Origin: Cryobacterium sp. GrIS_2_6
GTDB lineage: Bacteria; Actinomycetota; Actinomycetes; Actinomycetales; Microbacteriaceae
Assembly: GCF_035984545.1 (NCBI RefSeq)
Contig: NZ_JAXCHP010000001.1
Coordinates: 3,162,001-3,226,000 of the forward strand
Reading direction: 5' to 3'
Length of the DNA: 64,000 nt
The translations under genes were made by a program, and so were the position numbers. The notes under the pieces are model-generated. The model saw only the letters and a program-made list of their open reading frames with translations. It ran no database searches and was not told the origin of the DNA. This document shows, piece after piece, positions 44,501 through 52,859 of this stretch (position 1 is its first letter; each line of letters begins with the position of its first letter).

Positions 44501-46654
44501 GACGGGCTCTTCGGCTCGCACTCCCCGCGACGCCACCTCGGCTGGGTGGCCCTCTGCCTCGGAATCGCGGGCCTCTGGCTCGGCCTCTTCCGGTCAGGCA
44601 CCGAGGCCGTGGAACCCCACGTACTGCCCGTCGCGGCGGTCCTGCTCGTGCTGGCCGCGCTCATCCGCCGCTTCGGACAGGTCGACCGCAGGACGGCCGG
44701 GAGCCCCGTCGCCGGTTGGCTCACCCTCGCCGGGCTGCTCGTCGCGCTGGTGCCCCTCGCGCTTGTCGCCGGAACCGGCCAGCTCGCCCGCCCGCTCGCG
44801 GTCGCCGGCGCCTCGGCCGCGCTGCTCCTCGCGGCCTGCGCCCTGCGCTGGACCCCGCCGCGGTCCGGGTACCTCGCCGCGGCCGCGGCGAGCGGCGCCC
44901 TCGGGCTGCTCGTGACGAGCGGTGGCCGGATCGCGGCGCTCCTCCGCTCACCCGGGGACGCCGGCCTCATCGTCGAAGCCTGGCTCCTGCCCGCACTGCT
45001 GGTCCTCCTGGCCGCCGGCATCCTCAGCGCACGCTCCGGGCGACGGATGCTCGGGGAGGCCTCGGGCGCCGGGGCCTCCCACGTCACGGCCCGGCTCGCC
45101 GTGCGCACCGGATACGGCCTGCTCACGGTCGCCGTCACCTTCGGGTCACTTGCCGAGGTCATCAGCCTCGCCGCATCGGCCCCCGACGAGACCCCGCTCG
45201 CCGCTCCGCGCGTCGTGCTGCTCGCCCTCGCCTGCGCGGCAGCGCACGTCGGTCTGATCCGGTGGGACCACACCAGGGATGGCCGCGCTCTCGCCTGGGT
45301 CGCCCTCGGCGGTGCCGGTCTCGCACTGCTCGGCGGCTGCCTGCACGGCGTCCCGGTTCCGCTCGAGATCGTGACCGTGCCCGTCGGACTCGCGATCGTC
45401 ACCGGGCGCCTCCTCGCCGCCGGCCTGTTCCGCAGCCCCGTTCCGGCCACGGCCGCGGACTCGGGCGCGGCACGGTCGACCCGGTTCTGGATCCAGGCCG
45501 GCCTCCTGCTCGCCGTGCTCCCGAGCGCCACGATCCCGCCGACACCGGACGGGTCCCTGCTCCGCCCGATCCTCCTGCTGGTCTTCGGTGGCGCGCTCGC
45601 CATCGGCGGCGCCGCGCTCACAGCGACACCGGCGTGGCGTCCGCTGGCCTGGCCGGCCGTCTCCGCCGGACTCGTGGCCGTGCTGCTCACCACCCTGAAC
45701 CGAGTGAGCCCGCTCCTCGACATCGTTCCGGCCGGGCCGGATTCCCGGCTCGAGGGCTGGCTGCTGCCCGCGGCCGTCCTCGTGGCCGCGACCGGAATCG
45801 CCCTCGCGGCCGCGGCCCGCCGTGGCACCGTCGCTGGTCTCCCCGCGGCGGTCGGCGACCACCCGCCGACCGGTATGGTCGATGGCGACGCGCGCGACGG
45901 CATCCGCTTCACCGGTTCGACGCCCGGCCCGGTGCGGACCGGCACGCGACGGGTGCCGGCCACGGATGCCGCGACATCGGCGCTCGGCTACGGTCTCGTG
46001 ATCCTGGCGATGGCCGGCGTGCTCGGGGCCGAAGTCGCCGCACTCGGGTATGCGCCTCTCGCGACGATCCGCGTGGTGCTGCTCGCCTGGACCTTCTCCG
46101 CGGTGCACCTCACCGTATTCCAGCTCGACCCGGGCCGAGCCGGCCGCTGGGTCGCCTGGCTGGCCATCGCCGCCGGCGGAGTCGCGGTGCTCGCCGGTTA
46201 CGGCCACGGCGTGCCGCACCCGATCGAGATCGTGAGCGTTCCGCTCGCCCTCGCGCTCGTCACGAGCGGCTGGCTGCACCTCGAGGCGACGCCGTCGGCG
46301 CGGAGCTGGCCGTGGCTCGCGCCGGGCCTCTTCGTGCTGCTCGGTCCGTCGCTGCTGCTCGACGTGACCGAGAGCCCGCTCTGGCGGGTCGTCGGGCTCG
46401 GGGTACTCGCGGTCGTCGTGCTGCTGGCCGGCCTGTGGCAGCGGTTGCAAGCGCCGTTCGTGCTGGGCGCCGTTGTGCTGCTCGTGCACGGTCTCGCCCA
46501 GCTGTGGCCGTGGATCGCGCTCGCCTACGAGGCCGTCGCCTGGTGGCTGTGGCTCGGCATCGGCGGCACCCTGCTGATCGTGCTCGCTGCCCGCTACGAG
46601 CAGCGGATCCGGAACCTCAAGCAGATCGCGCTCGGCATCTCGTCGCTCCGCTGA
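41558..46654 (+). CDS. Giant polytopic membrane protein, SCO7613-like, with zinc ribbon
   Basis: This 1698-residue protein starts with a short soluble region holding a zinc ribbon (Cys37, Cys40, Cys49, Cys52 in CPACQTPLAPYGCPSCGLDL). A helical segment and a Pro/Ala-rich linker follow. From about residue 190 to the end it is almost entirely hydrophobic, probably more than 40 transmembrane helices with short basic loops. It fits the actinobacterial 'SCO7613 C-terminal domain-containing membrane protein' type, which has no known function. GAGGGG precedes ATG 41558. It has no operon partner. Confidence 0.82.
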   Translation: MSDPAGGDSAAPDPFAQHAGTVLWPGSLRDLIDTTLCPACQTPLAPYGCPSCGLDLRHPVAAELLAVSTDAAKLLDRRVALIGRLRFDAARARAAAQQVQHTPTRPAPAPPLPWLPQPPATAPLAVPIAAWASTAPSVPVPSAHGTPTPSPSAPALSTPPHQSPPLAAPPKAAPAPRDPSLPPKRSSVQILLLVVGITLVSVAAIFFLTVAWIFAGLLVRSLIVGAFTAGALVTAAVLRRRGLGVTAEGIGALAVVLVLLDAWSLRQNDLFGLGAVESDGYWGVALLVCTGLFLSWHAVSRLRVASVAGFAAAAPGLGLLVSAAAVGQDGLTRVYLACLGASVGALIHRFTRAPTPNGTAAPLRRWPGADRAPERAIVFGFAVVSLLGALATAPFVDTGSELSPLWLLGAVALVAAAHAVTILGVRAAPPAPAGAAPSSAAQPSPARPGPAQPGPGAGSLAFACFCSALAALALSLVALVVAIRTTSIPLLVTAPLLVALTLALGLEFLSNRAAGPRRTAGRVAALTAALATGYFALGTVSSAAWPLGVALVRGLTVFASDPGTPFNPLLSWFDELDNPVGPNSPWALGALVAAGALAAVIWRAGGLLHARARLVAAVFAATLVLAVPFAGQLPGSVWLVTLLFGLLGGGALFALLAHQRDRLPLGSLRPIVLTLVIVSVSLGFLVGWARSDTWWIGTATGILSLVVARGLLGNVQEAHIAGTPDRPAHSGREQGRGALLAGAILLTLLAAVVAAWALTLGARPPATVLLVDQLRGLTLATALLQLFFAVPLPRWVQPTERRWAFRTLLAPTILAFALPVGDLAAALDPTGRAVLLQPEPAAGIIQTALLLTSAVLWLTLRGNRAAAPIERLTALVGLAPVLFLLFGAVLRAADAPTTVADIAAPTAAILCCALGLTLGSLALGTPPGTVSRGPSDRLALEVGALLVLGPATIAAIATSRPLGWVALLLVGLAALLAAIAPDGLFGSHSPRRHLGWVALCLGIAGLWLGLFRSGTEAVEPHVLPVAAVLLVLAALIRRFGQVDRRTAGSPVAGWLTLAGLLVALVPLALVAGTGQLARPLAVAGASAALLLAACALRWTPPRSGYLAAAAASGALGLLVTSGGRIAALLRSPGDAGLIVEAWLLPALLVLLAAGILSARSGRRMLGEASGAGASHVTARLAVRTGYGLLTVAVTFGSLAEVISLAASAPDETPLAAPRVVLLALACAAAHVGLIRWDHTRDGRALAWVALGGAGLALLGGCLHGVPVPLEIVTVPVGLAIVTGRLLAAGLFRSPVPATAADSGAARSTRFWIQAGLLLAVLPSATIPPTPDGSLLRPILLLVFGGALAIGGAALTATPAWRPLAWPAVSAGLVAVLLTTLNRVSPLLDIVPAGPDSRLEGWLLPAAVLVAATGIALAAAARRGTVAGLPAAVGDHPPTGMVDGDARDGIRFTGSTPGPVRTGTRRVPATDAATSALGYGLVILAMAGVLGAEVAALGYAPLATIRVVLLAWTFSAVHLTVFQLDPGRAGRWVAWLAIAAGGVAVLAGYGHGVPHPIEIVSVPLALALVTSGWLHLEATPSARSWPWLAPGLFVLLGPSLLLDVTESPLWRVVGLGVLAVVVLLAGLWQRLQAPFVLGAVVLLVHGLAQLWPWIALAYEAVAWWLWLGIGGTLLIVLAARYEQRIRNLKQIALGISSLR

Positions 46655-46708
46655 CGGCCCTGATGGATCCGGGCTGTGCCCGTAGACACCCGGTGCCGGC
46701 TGAGGCTG

Positions 46709-47743
46709 TCAGCCGAGATCGAAGGTGACCCCGGTCAGGCGTTCGCTTTCCGACCACAGAAGCAGGGCATCCGCGTGGTTGCCGGCCCGTTCGGACCGCC
46801 CGACCGGATGCGGGTGGCCGTGCTGCTCGCCGAAGCCGTCCGGCCCGACGAAGGTGTTGCCGGCGAGCCCCGGCTCGGTCGCGGCGTAGAGCGTGGGCAG
46901 CGCCCCCATCTCGGCCGGCTGGGCGAGGACCCGGTTGGCGAGATCCGTCAGCCGGCGCTCGAAGCCGTTGTTGTTGCCGCGCATGCTTGCACCGACGGAC
47001 TGCAGGTTCGTGCGGGCATACCCGGGGTGGGCGGCGACGGCGAGCAGGGGCGCCCCTGCCGCGTCGGCCCGGCGCTGCAGTTCGCTGGTGAAGAGCAGGT
47101 TGGCGAGCTTGCTCTGGCCGTAGGCAGCCCAGGCCTTGTACTTCTGGGCGCCCATCAGGTCGTCGAAGTTCATCCGGCCGCGCCGGTGCAGTGTGGAGGA
47201 GAGCGTGACGACCCGGGCCGTTCGGCCGGCATCCGGGCCGGTGACCGCGTCCGGGCCGGTGACCGCCGCGGCTCGGGCGAGCAGGCCGGGCAGCAGCAGC
47301 CCGGTGAGGGCGAAGTGGCCGAGGTGGTTCGTGCCGAATTGCAGTTCGAATCCGTCGGCGGTCCGGCGCTCTGGAACGTTCATCACGCCCGCGTTGTTGA
47401 CGAGGACGTCGAGTCCTTCGGGGTGCTCGGCGAGCCACGCACTCGCGAAGGCCCGAACCGAGGCGAGGCTGGAGAGGTCGAGCGCCCGCACCCGAACAGC
47501 GGCATCCGCTGCCCGGTCGGCTGGCAGCCCTGCCAGAATGCGCCGCGCGGCGTCTTCGCCCCTGGCGAGATCACGTACGGCGAGCGTGACGGATGCCCCG
47601 TGCCCGGCCAGCTCGGACGCCGTCACGAAGCCGAGCCCCGAGTTTGCTCCCGTGACGATGATCGTGCGGCCCCGGAGGTCGGGGATGTCCGCGGCAGTCC
47701 AGCCGGACTTCTTCGGCGACTTCTTCGAAGAAGCGGCGGTCAT
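46709..47743 (-). CDS. Short-chain dehydrogenase/reductase
   Basis: This 344-residue SDR has the NAD(P) motif TIIVTGANSGLGFVTASELA, the NNAGVM motif, and the catalytic Ser and Tyr-x-x-x-Lys (VVTLSSTLHRRG, AAYGQSKLANLLF). Length and NAGVM/AAHPGYARTNL segments resemble the WW-domain-oxidoreductase/retinol-dehydrogenase-like branch often annotated only as SDR. Its ATG overlaps the stop of the PdxH-like gene (ATGA), making it third in a LacI-PdxH-SDR operon. The N-terminus is Lys/Ser-rich. The substrate is unknown. Confidence 0.9.
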   Translation of the reverse strand: MTAASSKKSPKKSGWTAADIPDLRGRTIIVTGANSGLGFVTASELAGHGASVTLAVRDLARGEDAARRILAGLPADRAADAAVRVRALDLSSLASVRAFASAWLAEHPEGLDVLVNNAGVMNVPERRTADGFELQFGTNHLGHFALTGLLLPGLLARAAAVTGPDAVTGPDAGRTARVVTLSSTLHRRGRMNFDDLMGAQKYKAWAAYGQSKLANLLFTSELQRRADAAGAPLLAVAAHPGYARTNLQSVGASMRGNNNGFERRLTDLANRVLAQPAEMGALPTLYAATEPGLAGNTFVGPDGFGEQHGHPHPVGRSERAGNHADALLLWSESERLTGVTFDLG

Positions 47744-48264
47744 TTCGACAGCTCGATCCGGTAGCGCACGTGGTTCCGGTCGGCGCTCGCCTGCCAGAAC
47801 TCGATCTCGCTCGGCTGCAGCGCGTAGAGCCGCCAGCTCGGGTTGGGCCGGCCGTCGGCGCCGGGGCGCTCGTCCCAGTCCTGCGCGGATGCCTGGGCCG
47901 AGAGCTCGATCACCGAACCGACCACGCGCACCTGCCTGCCTTGTTGCGGCCAGTAGAAGTTCATCGCCGCGCGCGGGTTCTCACTGAGCTCGAAGCCCTT
48001 GCGCGAGGTCGCGGAGCTCGCGAAGTGCCAGCCGGCCTCGTCGATGTTCTTGAGGATCAGCATCCGCGAGGACGGCTGGCCGGAGGCAGTCGCCGTGGCC
48101 AGGCTGAAGGCGTGCGGCTGGGGAACCCCCGCGGCGAGGGCGGCGGCGAGCCAGGCCCGGAAGAGCAGGGCGGGATCGGACTCGGCGGCCTTCGCGTCGA
48201 AGGGCGGGAGGGAGGCCGGGAAGTCCGGCAGGGAGCGCAACAGGGAACGGAAGGATTCGGTCAC
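47740..48264 (-). CDS. Pyridoxamine 5'-phosphate oxidase-family flavoprotein
   Basis: This 174-residue protein matches the PdxH split-barrel. It has PHAFSLATATASGQPSSRMLI, FASSATSRKGFELSENPRAA, FYWPQQGRQVRVVGSV and the C-terminal PSEIEFWQASADRNHVRYRI, which includes FMN- and PLP-contacting positions. It is shorter than typical PdxH (about 210), missing the usual N-terminal extension and part of the middle. It could be a true PNP oxidase or an FMN-dependent relative. The GTG start overlaps the LacI stop, and its stop overlaps the SDR start. Confidence 0.8.
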   Translation of the reverse strand: MTESFRSLLRSLPDFPASLPPFDAKAAESDPALLFRAWLAAALAAGVPQPHAFSLATATASGQPSSRMLILKNIDEAGWHFASSATSRKGFELSENPRAAMNFYWPQQGRQVRVVGSVIELSAQASAQDWDERPGADGRPNPSWRLYALQPSEIEFWQASADRNHVRYRIELSK

Positions 48265-49286
48265 GCGCCGAGCCTAGCGGGATCGACCGGAGTCGCGGAG
48301 GAGCCCCGGACGATCAACCGGCTGGGCAGGCGCACGGACTCGGGCGTGCCGCCGTCGATCACGGTCCTGAGCATGTCGACGGCGATCCGGCCCATGTCCG
48401 CGACACTGTGCGCGACGACGCTCACGGGCGGGTCGAGCAGGGCGAGCCAGTCGATGTCGTCGAAGGAGACCAGGGCAACGTCGGTGCCGATCCGGAGGCC
48501 GAGCTTCTGGATCGCGCCGATCGCGCCGAACGCCATCGGGCTGTCCGCGACCAGTAGCGCGGTCGGCGGTTCATTGAGTGCGAGCAGGGTGCGCACGGCG
48601 GCCGAGCCGCTCTCGGGCTGGAAGTCGCCGAAGACGATGAGCGCTGGGTCGAGGCTGAGGTCCCGGTCGCCGGCGGCCCGCACGAAGCTCGCGTGGCGTT
48701 CACGGCCGGTCGAGGTGGACTGCGGCCCGGCAATGTAGCCGATCCGGGTGTGTCCGAGCGCGGCGAGGTGATCGACCGCTTCCCGGATCCCGGTGTCGCT
48801 GTCCGTCGTCACGCTCGGCAGGTCGATGCCCTCGATGGTGCGGTCGATGAAGACGGCCGGGATCTCCCGTCCGACGACCGAGCGGATGCTGCCGCTCCCG
48901 TCACCGAGCGGCGCGACGATGATGCCGTCGACGCGCCGGGCGATCAGGTTGTCGAGGTACCGGTCCTGCTGGTCCTTCCGCTCGTTCGCGTTGCCGAGCA
49001 GCGTCACGAAACCGTGCACGAGGGCGGCCTGCTCGACCGTGTGGGCGAGGTCCGCGAAGAACGGGTTCCGGACATCCGGCACCAGCAGGCCGATCGAGTG
49101 CGTGCGGGTGGACCGGAGCGCCCTGGCTTGGGCGTTCGGTCGATAGTCGAGCTCTGCGACGGCCGCCTGCACCCGGGAGCGGGCGTCTGCCGAGGTGGCG
49201 GGGTTTCCGGAGAGCACCCGGGACGTCGTCGCGACGGACACGCCGGCGAGCGCGGCAACGTCCTTGATGGTGATCGTGACCATCAC
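48261..49286 (-). CDS. LacI family transcriptional regulator
   Basis: This 341-residue LacI regulator has an N-terminal headpiece TIKDVAALAGVSVATTSRVL and hinge YRPNAQARALRS. The sugar-binding core includes GLLVPDVRNPFFADLAHTVE, RRVDGIIVAPLGDG and ALVSFDDIDWLALLDPP. It is clearly paralogous to the rbs regulator at 59073, sharing long identical blocks such as LLGNANER and DQQDRYLD. A TGGAAACGTTTCCA operator lies 33 bp upstream. The start could be either of two adjacent codons (49286 or 49283). It heads an operon with a PdxH-like enzyme and an SDR; the effector is unknown. Confidence 0.92.
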   Translation of the reverse strand: MMVTITIKDVAALAGVSVATTSRVLSGNPATSADARSRVQAAVAELDYRPNAQARALRSTRTHSIGLLVPDVRNPFFADLAHTVEQAALVHGFVTLLGNANERKDQQDRYLDNLIARRVDGIIVAPLGDGSGSIRSVVGREIPAVFIDRTIEGIDLPSVTTDSDTGIREAVDHLAALGHTRIGYIAGPQSTSTGRERHASFVRAAGDRDLSLDPALIVFGDFQPESGSAAVRTLLALNEPPTALLVADSPMAFGAIGAIQKLGLRIGTDVALVSFDDIDWLALLDPPVSVVAHSVADMGRIAVDMLRTVIDGGTPESVRLPSRLIVRGSSATPVDPARLGA

Positions 49287-49318
49287 TGCACCCCCTGCCC
49301 TGCCGGGACTGCGTCAAG

Positions 49319-49332
49319 TGGAAACGTTTCCA
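49319..49332. promoter_or_regulatory. LacI-type operator
   Basis: TGGAAACGTTTCCA is a perfect 14-bp palindrome with the central CG typical of LacI-family operators. It lies 33 bp upstream of the lacI gene and 91 bp upstream of the divergent oxidoreductase gene. It should mediate autoregulation and may also control the divergent gene. Confidence 0.85.
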
Positions 49333-49422
49333 AGCTGATGCCCAGACTATTGCGGAGGCGCAGAGGTGTCAAAATGCGAGAGGGGGTTGTCATTCCGCCC
49401 TCCACCGACTCGAGGAGACCCC

Positions 49423-50367
49423 ATGGCCCAGATCGTTCAGTACAGCGAATTCGGTGGACCAGAGGTGCTCGAGCTGGTCGAGGTGGCCGAGCCCCGGGCA
49501 TCCGCCGGGGAGGTCGTGGTCGCGGTCAGGGCGGCGGGCGTGAACCCGATCGACTGGAAGATCCGCAGGGCCATTCGCCCGACCGGCCCGATCACGACGC
49601 CGAGGCGGCCAGGCTCCGACGCCGCCGGCCGGATCGTCGAGGTCGGCGCCGGCGTGACCGGCTGGTCGGTCGGGGACGCCGTGATCGTGCTCGGCGCCGC
49701 TGGTGCCTATGCCAGCCACCTGACGTCGACCCCCGCGCAGCTCACTCGGAAGCCGGACGGACTCGGCTGGACGGAGGCCGCGGCCCTCGGCATTCCGGCC
49801 GGAACGGCGTACCAGGCGCTCCGCTCCCTCGGACTGGGATCGGCAGACACCCTGCTCATCCACGGCGGTTCGGGCAGCGTCGGACAGGCCGCGATCCAGT
49901 TCGCCCTGCTCGACGGCGCGACCGTGATCGCGACGGCGAGCGAGCCGAATCAGGCCCGGCTGGCCGAACTCGGCGCGATCCCGCTCGTGTACGGACCCGG
50001 TCTCGTCGATCGGATCCGTGCGGTGGCTCCCCGGGGCGTCGATGTCGTCCTGGATGCCGCGGGCACCGACGAGGCCCTCGAGGCTTCCTTCGCGCTCGTC
50101 GCCGACCGCAGCAGGATCGGCACGATCGTGGTCGGCCGGAAGGCGGCGGAGCTCGGCATCCAGGCCTGGTCAGGCGGCAGCCCGGTTCCGCTCACCCCCG
50201 AGCAGGTCGAGCTCAGGGCAGCGGGCCTGCGACTCGCAACCGAGCTGGCGGCCGCCGGCCGGTTCGATGTCGAGATCGCGGCGCTCTTCCCGCTCGCCGA
50301 GGCCGCCGCAGCCCAGGAGCTCAGCGAGCACGGGCATCCGCGCGGCAAGATCGTCCTGCTGCCCTGA
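49423..50367 (+). CDS. Zinc-independent NADP-dependent quinone oxidoreductase-like (MDR) protein
   Basis: This 314-residue medium-chain dehydrogenase/reductase begins IVQYSEFGGPEVLELVEV and has GVNPIDWKIRRA, PGSDAAGRIVEVGAGV and the Rossmann motif LLIHGGSGSVGQAAIQFAL. Zinc ligands are absent, as in quinone reductases (QorA). It probably reduces quinones or alkenals with NADPH. GAGGAG is 5 nt before ATG 49423. It is divergent from the LacI operon with an operator between them, so joint control is plausible. Confidence 0.9.
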   Translation: MAQIVQYSEFGGPEVLELVEVAEPRASAGEVVVAVRAAGVNPIDWKIRRAIRPTGPITTPRRPGSDAAGRIVEVGAGVTGWSVGDAVIVLGAAGAYASHLTSTPAQLTRKPDGLGWTEAAALGIPAGTAYQALRSLGLGSADTLLIHGGSGSVGQAAIQFALLDGATVIATASEPNQARLAELGAIPLVYGPGLVDRIRAVAPRGVDVVLDAAGTDEALEASFALVADRSRIGTIVVGRKAAELGIQAWSGGSPVPLTPEQVELRAAGLRLATELAAAGRFDVEIAALFPLAEAAAAQELSEHGHPRGKIVLLP

Positions 50368-50380
50368 CCCGCCTGGACGG

Positions 50381-51217
50381 TCAGCGACGGCCGACGAAGT
50401 CGTCCATGGTGTTGTAGACGCCGAAGACGCGGCCGGCCACGAGATCCCAGACCGGCAGCGGCAGGATGCCCCGCAGCACTGTCGAGAGACCGACCGTCCA
50501 CGGCATGGTCACCTGCGGAGTCCCGGCGAGCATGGCCCGCCAGACCCGGTCGACGACGTATTCCGGTGTGAGTATGGGAGTCAGGAGCGGCCCGCGAGCG
50601 CCGTCGAACATGCCGGTCGAGATATAGCTCGGCGACACCGTGGTGACCTTGACCCGGCTGAAACCCTGCTGCACGAGCTCGAGCCGCAGGGAATCACTCC
50701 AGCCGATCAGGGCGGCCTTCGATGCCGCGTACACGCTCATCCTCGGGTTGGAGAGCAGGCCGGCCGCCGAGGCGATGTTCACGATCCGCGATTCCCGGCC
50801 GTTGGTGCTCATCATCCCCGGCAGGAACTCGCGGGCGATGTACATCGGGGCGAGGGCGTTGATCTGCATGGTGGGGCGAGTGTCGTCGCCGTTGTCGTGT
50901 TCCCAGAAGAAGGCGCCGCGCACGATCCCGGCGTTGTTGATCACGATGTCCGGGTTTCCGATTTCCGTGCGCACGCGTTGGGCTGTCTGCGCGATCGCAC
51001 CCAGGTCTCCGATGTCGACGACGTACGGGGACACCGCGGTCGAGCCGGTGGCACCCTCGGAGAGGCGAGCGGCCGTCCTGGTGAGAGCGGCGGCGTCCCG
51101 ATCCCACAGGATCACCGCCCGCGCCCCCTCTGCGACGGCCCGCTCGGCGTAGAGGCGGCCCATGCCGCTGGCAGCGCCGGTGATCAGCACGCGGGCTCCG
51201 GAAACGGTTCGAGTCAT
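50381..51217 (-). CDS. Short-chain dehydrogenase/reductase
   Basis: This 278-residue classical SDR has VLITGAASGMGRLYAERA (cofactor site), DIVINNAGIVRGAFFW, a catalytic serine in RIVNIASAAGLLSNPRM, and VYAASKAALIGW (Tyr/Lys). It is the type often called SDR family NAD(P)-dependent oxidoreductase. The C-terminal tail (TVLRGILPLPVWDLVAGRV) is hydrophobic and may touch membrane. ATG 51217 follows GGAGG at very short spacing, so an upstream ATG at 51232 or 51235 may be used. It converges with the MDR gene (13-bp gap). The substrate is unknown. Confidence 0.88.
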   Translation of the reverse strand: MTRTVSGARVLITGAASGMGRLYAERAVAEGARAVILWDRDAAALTRTAARLSEGATGSTAVSPYVVDIGDLGAIAQTAQRVRTEIGNPDIVINNAGIVRGAFFWEHDNGDDTRPTMQINALAPMYIAREFLPGMMSTNGRESRIVNIASAAGLLSNPRMSVYAASKAALIGWSDSLRLELVQQGFSRVKVTTVSPSYISTGMFDGARGPLLTPILTPEYVVDRVWRAMLAGTPQVTMPWTVGLSTVLRGILPLPVWDLVAGRVFGVYNTMDDFVGRR

Positions 51218-51359
51218 GCCTCCATCATTCATCATCGCCGCCGGTCCGGGAGCCGCCATCCTGGGGAGCGCCCCGGAAGCCCAGTGCATACCCAGCCCCC
51301 GCTGGCATCGTGGACGCAACCGATCGACGATTCACAAGACGACTGACCAGGAGCACACC

Positions 51360-51935
51360 ATGGGATTCCTCGACCGCCCCTTCGGCCGCGACGAACAGGG
51401 CAGCACGGCGCAGGCCCGCACCGCGCCCACCGCGCGTGGCGCCGTCGAGCGCTACCAGTACCTGTTGCGCACGGCGCCGCCGGAGACCATCGAGCAGGTG
51501 CACACCGAGGCCTTCGCCAAGCTCACCGACCAGCAGCGCGACCTGCTCTTCCAGCGCCTCACCGAGAACGCCACACCGAGCGAACGCCCGGCCGACGCCG
51601 CGCCCGCGACGCTCGCGAAGGCCGCCACCCGTGCAGAGCTCCGCGAGCCCGGCACCCTCGAACGCACCCTCGGCCGCCAGGGCCAGGGCGGCCTGGGGTT
51701 CGGCGGCATGGTCGGCAGCACCATCCTCGGCACGGTCGCGGGTTACGTGATCGGGTCCGCGCTCGTGAGCGCGTTCCTGCCGGACCCGGGGCCGACGGAT
51801 GCCGCAGCGAGCGATTCAGGGACCGATTCCGGCGGAGACACCGCGAACGACACGAGCACCGATGCCGGTGCGGACACGGGGGCCGACACCGGCGGCGACT
51901 TCGGCGCGGACTTCGGCGGCGGCTTCGACTTCTGA
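51360..51935 (+). CDS. Small protein with glycine-zipper helix and acidic tail
   Basis: This 191-residue protein has three parts. There is a soluble helical N-terminal region with VERYQYLLRTAPPETIEQVH and FAKLTDQQRDLLFQRLTE. One glycine-rich hydrophobic segment follows (GGMVGSTILGTVAGYVIGSA). The tail is an Asp/Gly/Thr-rich acidic run ending DFGADFGGGFDF. Similar actinobacterial proteins are sometimes labelled cation-transporting ATPase, but no ATPase motif exists here and I reject that name. AGGAG precedes ATG 51360. The function is unknown; the acidic tail could bind cations or basic partners. Confidence 0.75.
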   Translation: MGFLDRPFGRDEQGSTAQARTAPTARGAVERYQYLLRTAPPETIEQVHTEAFAKLTDQQRDLLFQRLTENATPSERPADAAPATLAKAATRAELREPGTLERTLGRQGQGGLGFGGMVGSTILGTVAGYVIGSALVSAFLPDPGPTDAAASDSGTDSGGDTANDTSTDAGADTGADTGGDFGADFGGGFDF

Positions 51936-52038
51936 GCCGTCCGTCCCGGAACGGCCGTGCCCAGCACGACCGCGCCGGGCGCGGCCGGGCGATAGCCTGA
52001 CAGGAGCGTCCCGGTCGGAACGCCGAGAGGACAGGCCA

Positions 52039-52833
52039 GTGAGCACCCGCACTCCCGGCACTCTCGTGCTCCTGCGGCACGGCGAGAGCACGGCGAATGC
52101 CTCCGGCCTGTTCACCGGGGTCCTCGACGCATCGCTGTCCGATCTGGGGGCGGCAGAGGCCCGGTCAGCCGCCAGGCTGCTGGCCTCGGCCGGCCTCCAC
52201 CCCGACGCCGTGTTCACCTCAGCCCTGCAGCGGGCCCGGCGAACGGCCGAGATCCTGGTCGAGGAGCTGCGACCACACCCCGCGGCCCCGCTGGCTGATT
52301 GGCGACTCAACGAGCGCAACTACGGAGCCCTGACCGGTCGCTCGAAGGCCGACGTGCGGGCGGAATTCGGCGAGGCCCAGTTCCTGGCCTGGCGCAGGTC
52401 GGTCAACACCGCTCCGCCGCCCCTCGACGACGAGGCCTTCGCGGCCGCTCGCGATTCACCCCTGTTCCGCGGACTCCCTGCCGAAGCACTTACCCGCACC
52501 GAGGCGCTCAGCCAGGTCATGGCCCGGATCGGCCGGTTCCATGCTGAACGGGCGGTTCCGTGCCTCCGCCTCGGCCAGACCGTGCTCGTCGTCGCCCACG
52601 GAAACTCGCTCCGGGCGTACTGCGCGCTGCTGGACGGCCTCGACGACCACGCGATCCACCGGCTCAATCTGCCGACGGGGCATCCGCTCGTCTATCGCTT
52701 CACGGCCGCCGACCTGGCCAAAGATCCCACGGGTGCGGTCCCGCGGCACCCGCTCTCGGCGGGCGGCCACTACCTCGACTCCGCCGCCGCACTGCCGGCC
52801 GCGGCCCGGCTCACCGCCGACGGCGGCACTTAG
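52039..52833 (+). CDS. Histidine phosphatase, phosphoglycerate-mutase type
   Basis: This 264-residue branch-1 histidine phosphatase has LVLLRHGESTANASGLFTG (phosphohistidine), RARRTAEILVEELR, LNERNYGALTGRSKADV (the Glu and YGALTG loop of dPGM) and VVAHGNSLRAYCALLDGL (second His). The motifs fit 2,3-bisphosphoglycerate-dependent phosphoglycerate mutase. Most actinobacteria have another GpmA for glycolysis, so this copy may be a paralogue. The GTG start follows GAGAGGACAGG. It is convergent with glycerate kinase, whose product is 2- or 3-phosphoglycerate. Confidence 0.87.
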   Translation: MSTRTPGTLVLLRHGESTANASGLFTGVLDASLSDLGAAEARSAARLLASAGLHPDAVFTSALQRARRTAEILVEELRPHPAAPLADWRLNERNYGALTGRSKADVRAEFGEAQFLAWRRSVNTAPPPLDDEAFAAARDSPLFRGLPAEALTRTEALSQVMARIGRFHAERAVPCLRLGQTVLVVAHGNSLRAYCALLDGLDDHAIHRLNLPTGHPLVYRFTAADLAKDPTGAVPRHPLSAGGHYLDSAAALPAAARLTADGGT

Positions 52834-52859
52834 TCCCCGAGAGTTGCGGATGCCGCGAG

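Noticed and set aside
51360..51935. Cation-transporting ATPase name for the acidic-tail protein
   Set aside because: No P-type ATPase motif (DKTGT), only one hydrophobic segment, and far too short.
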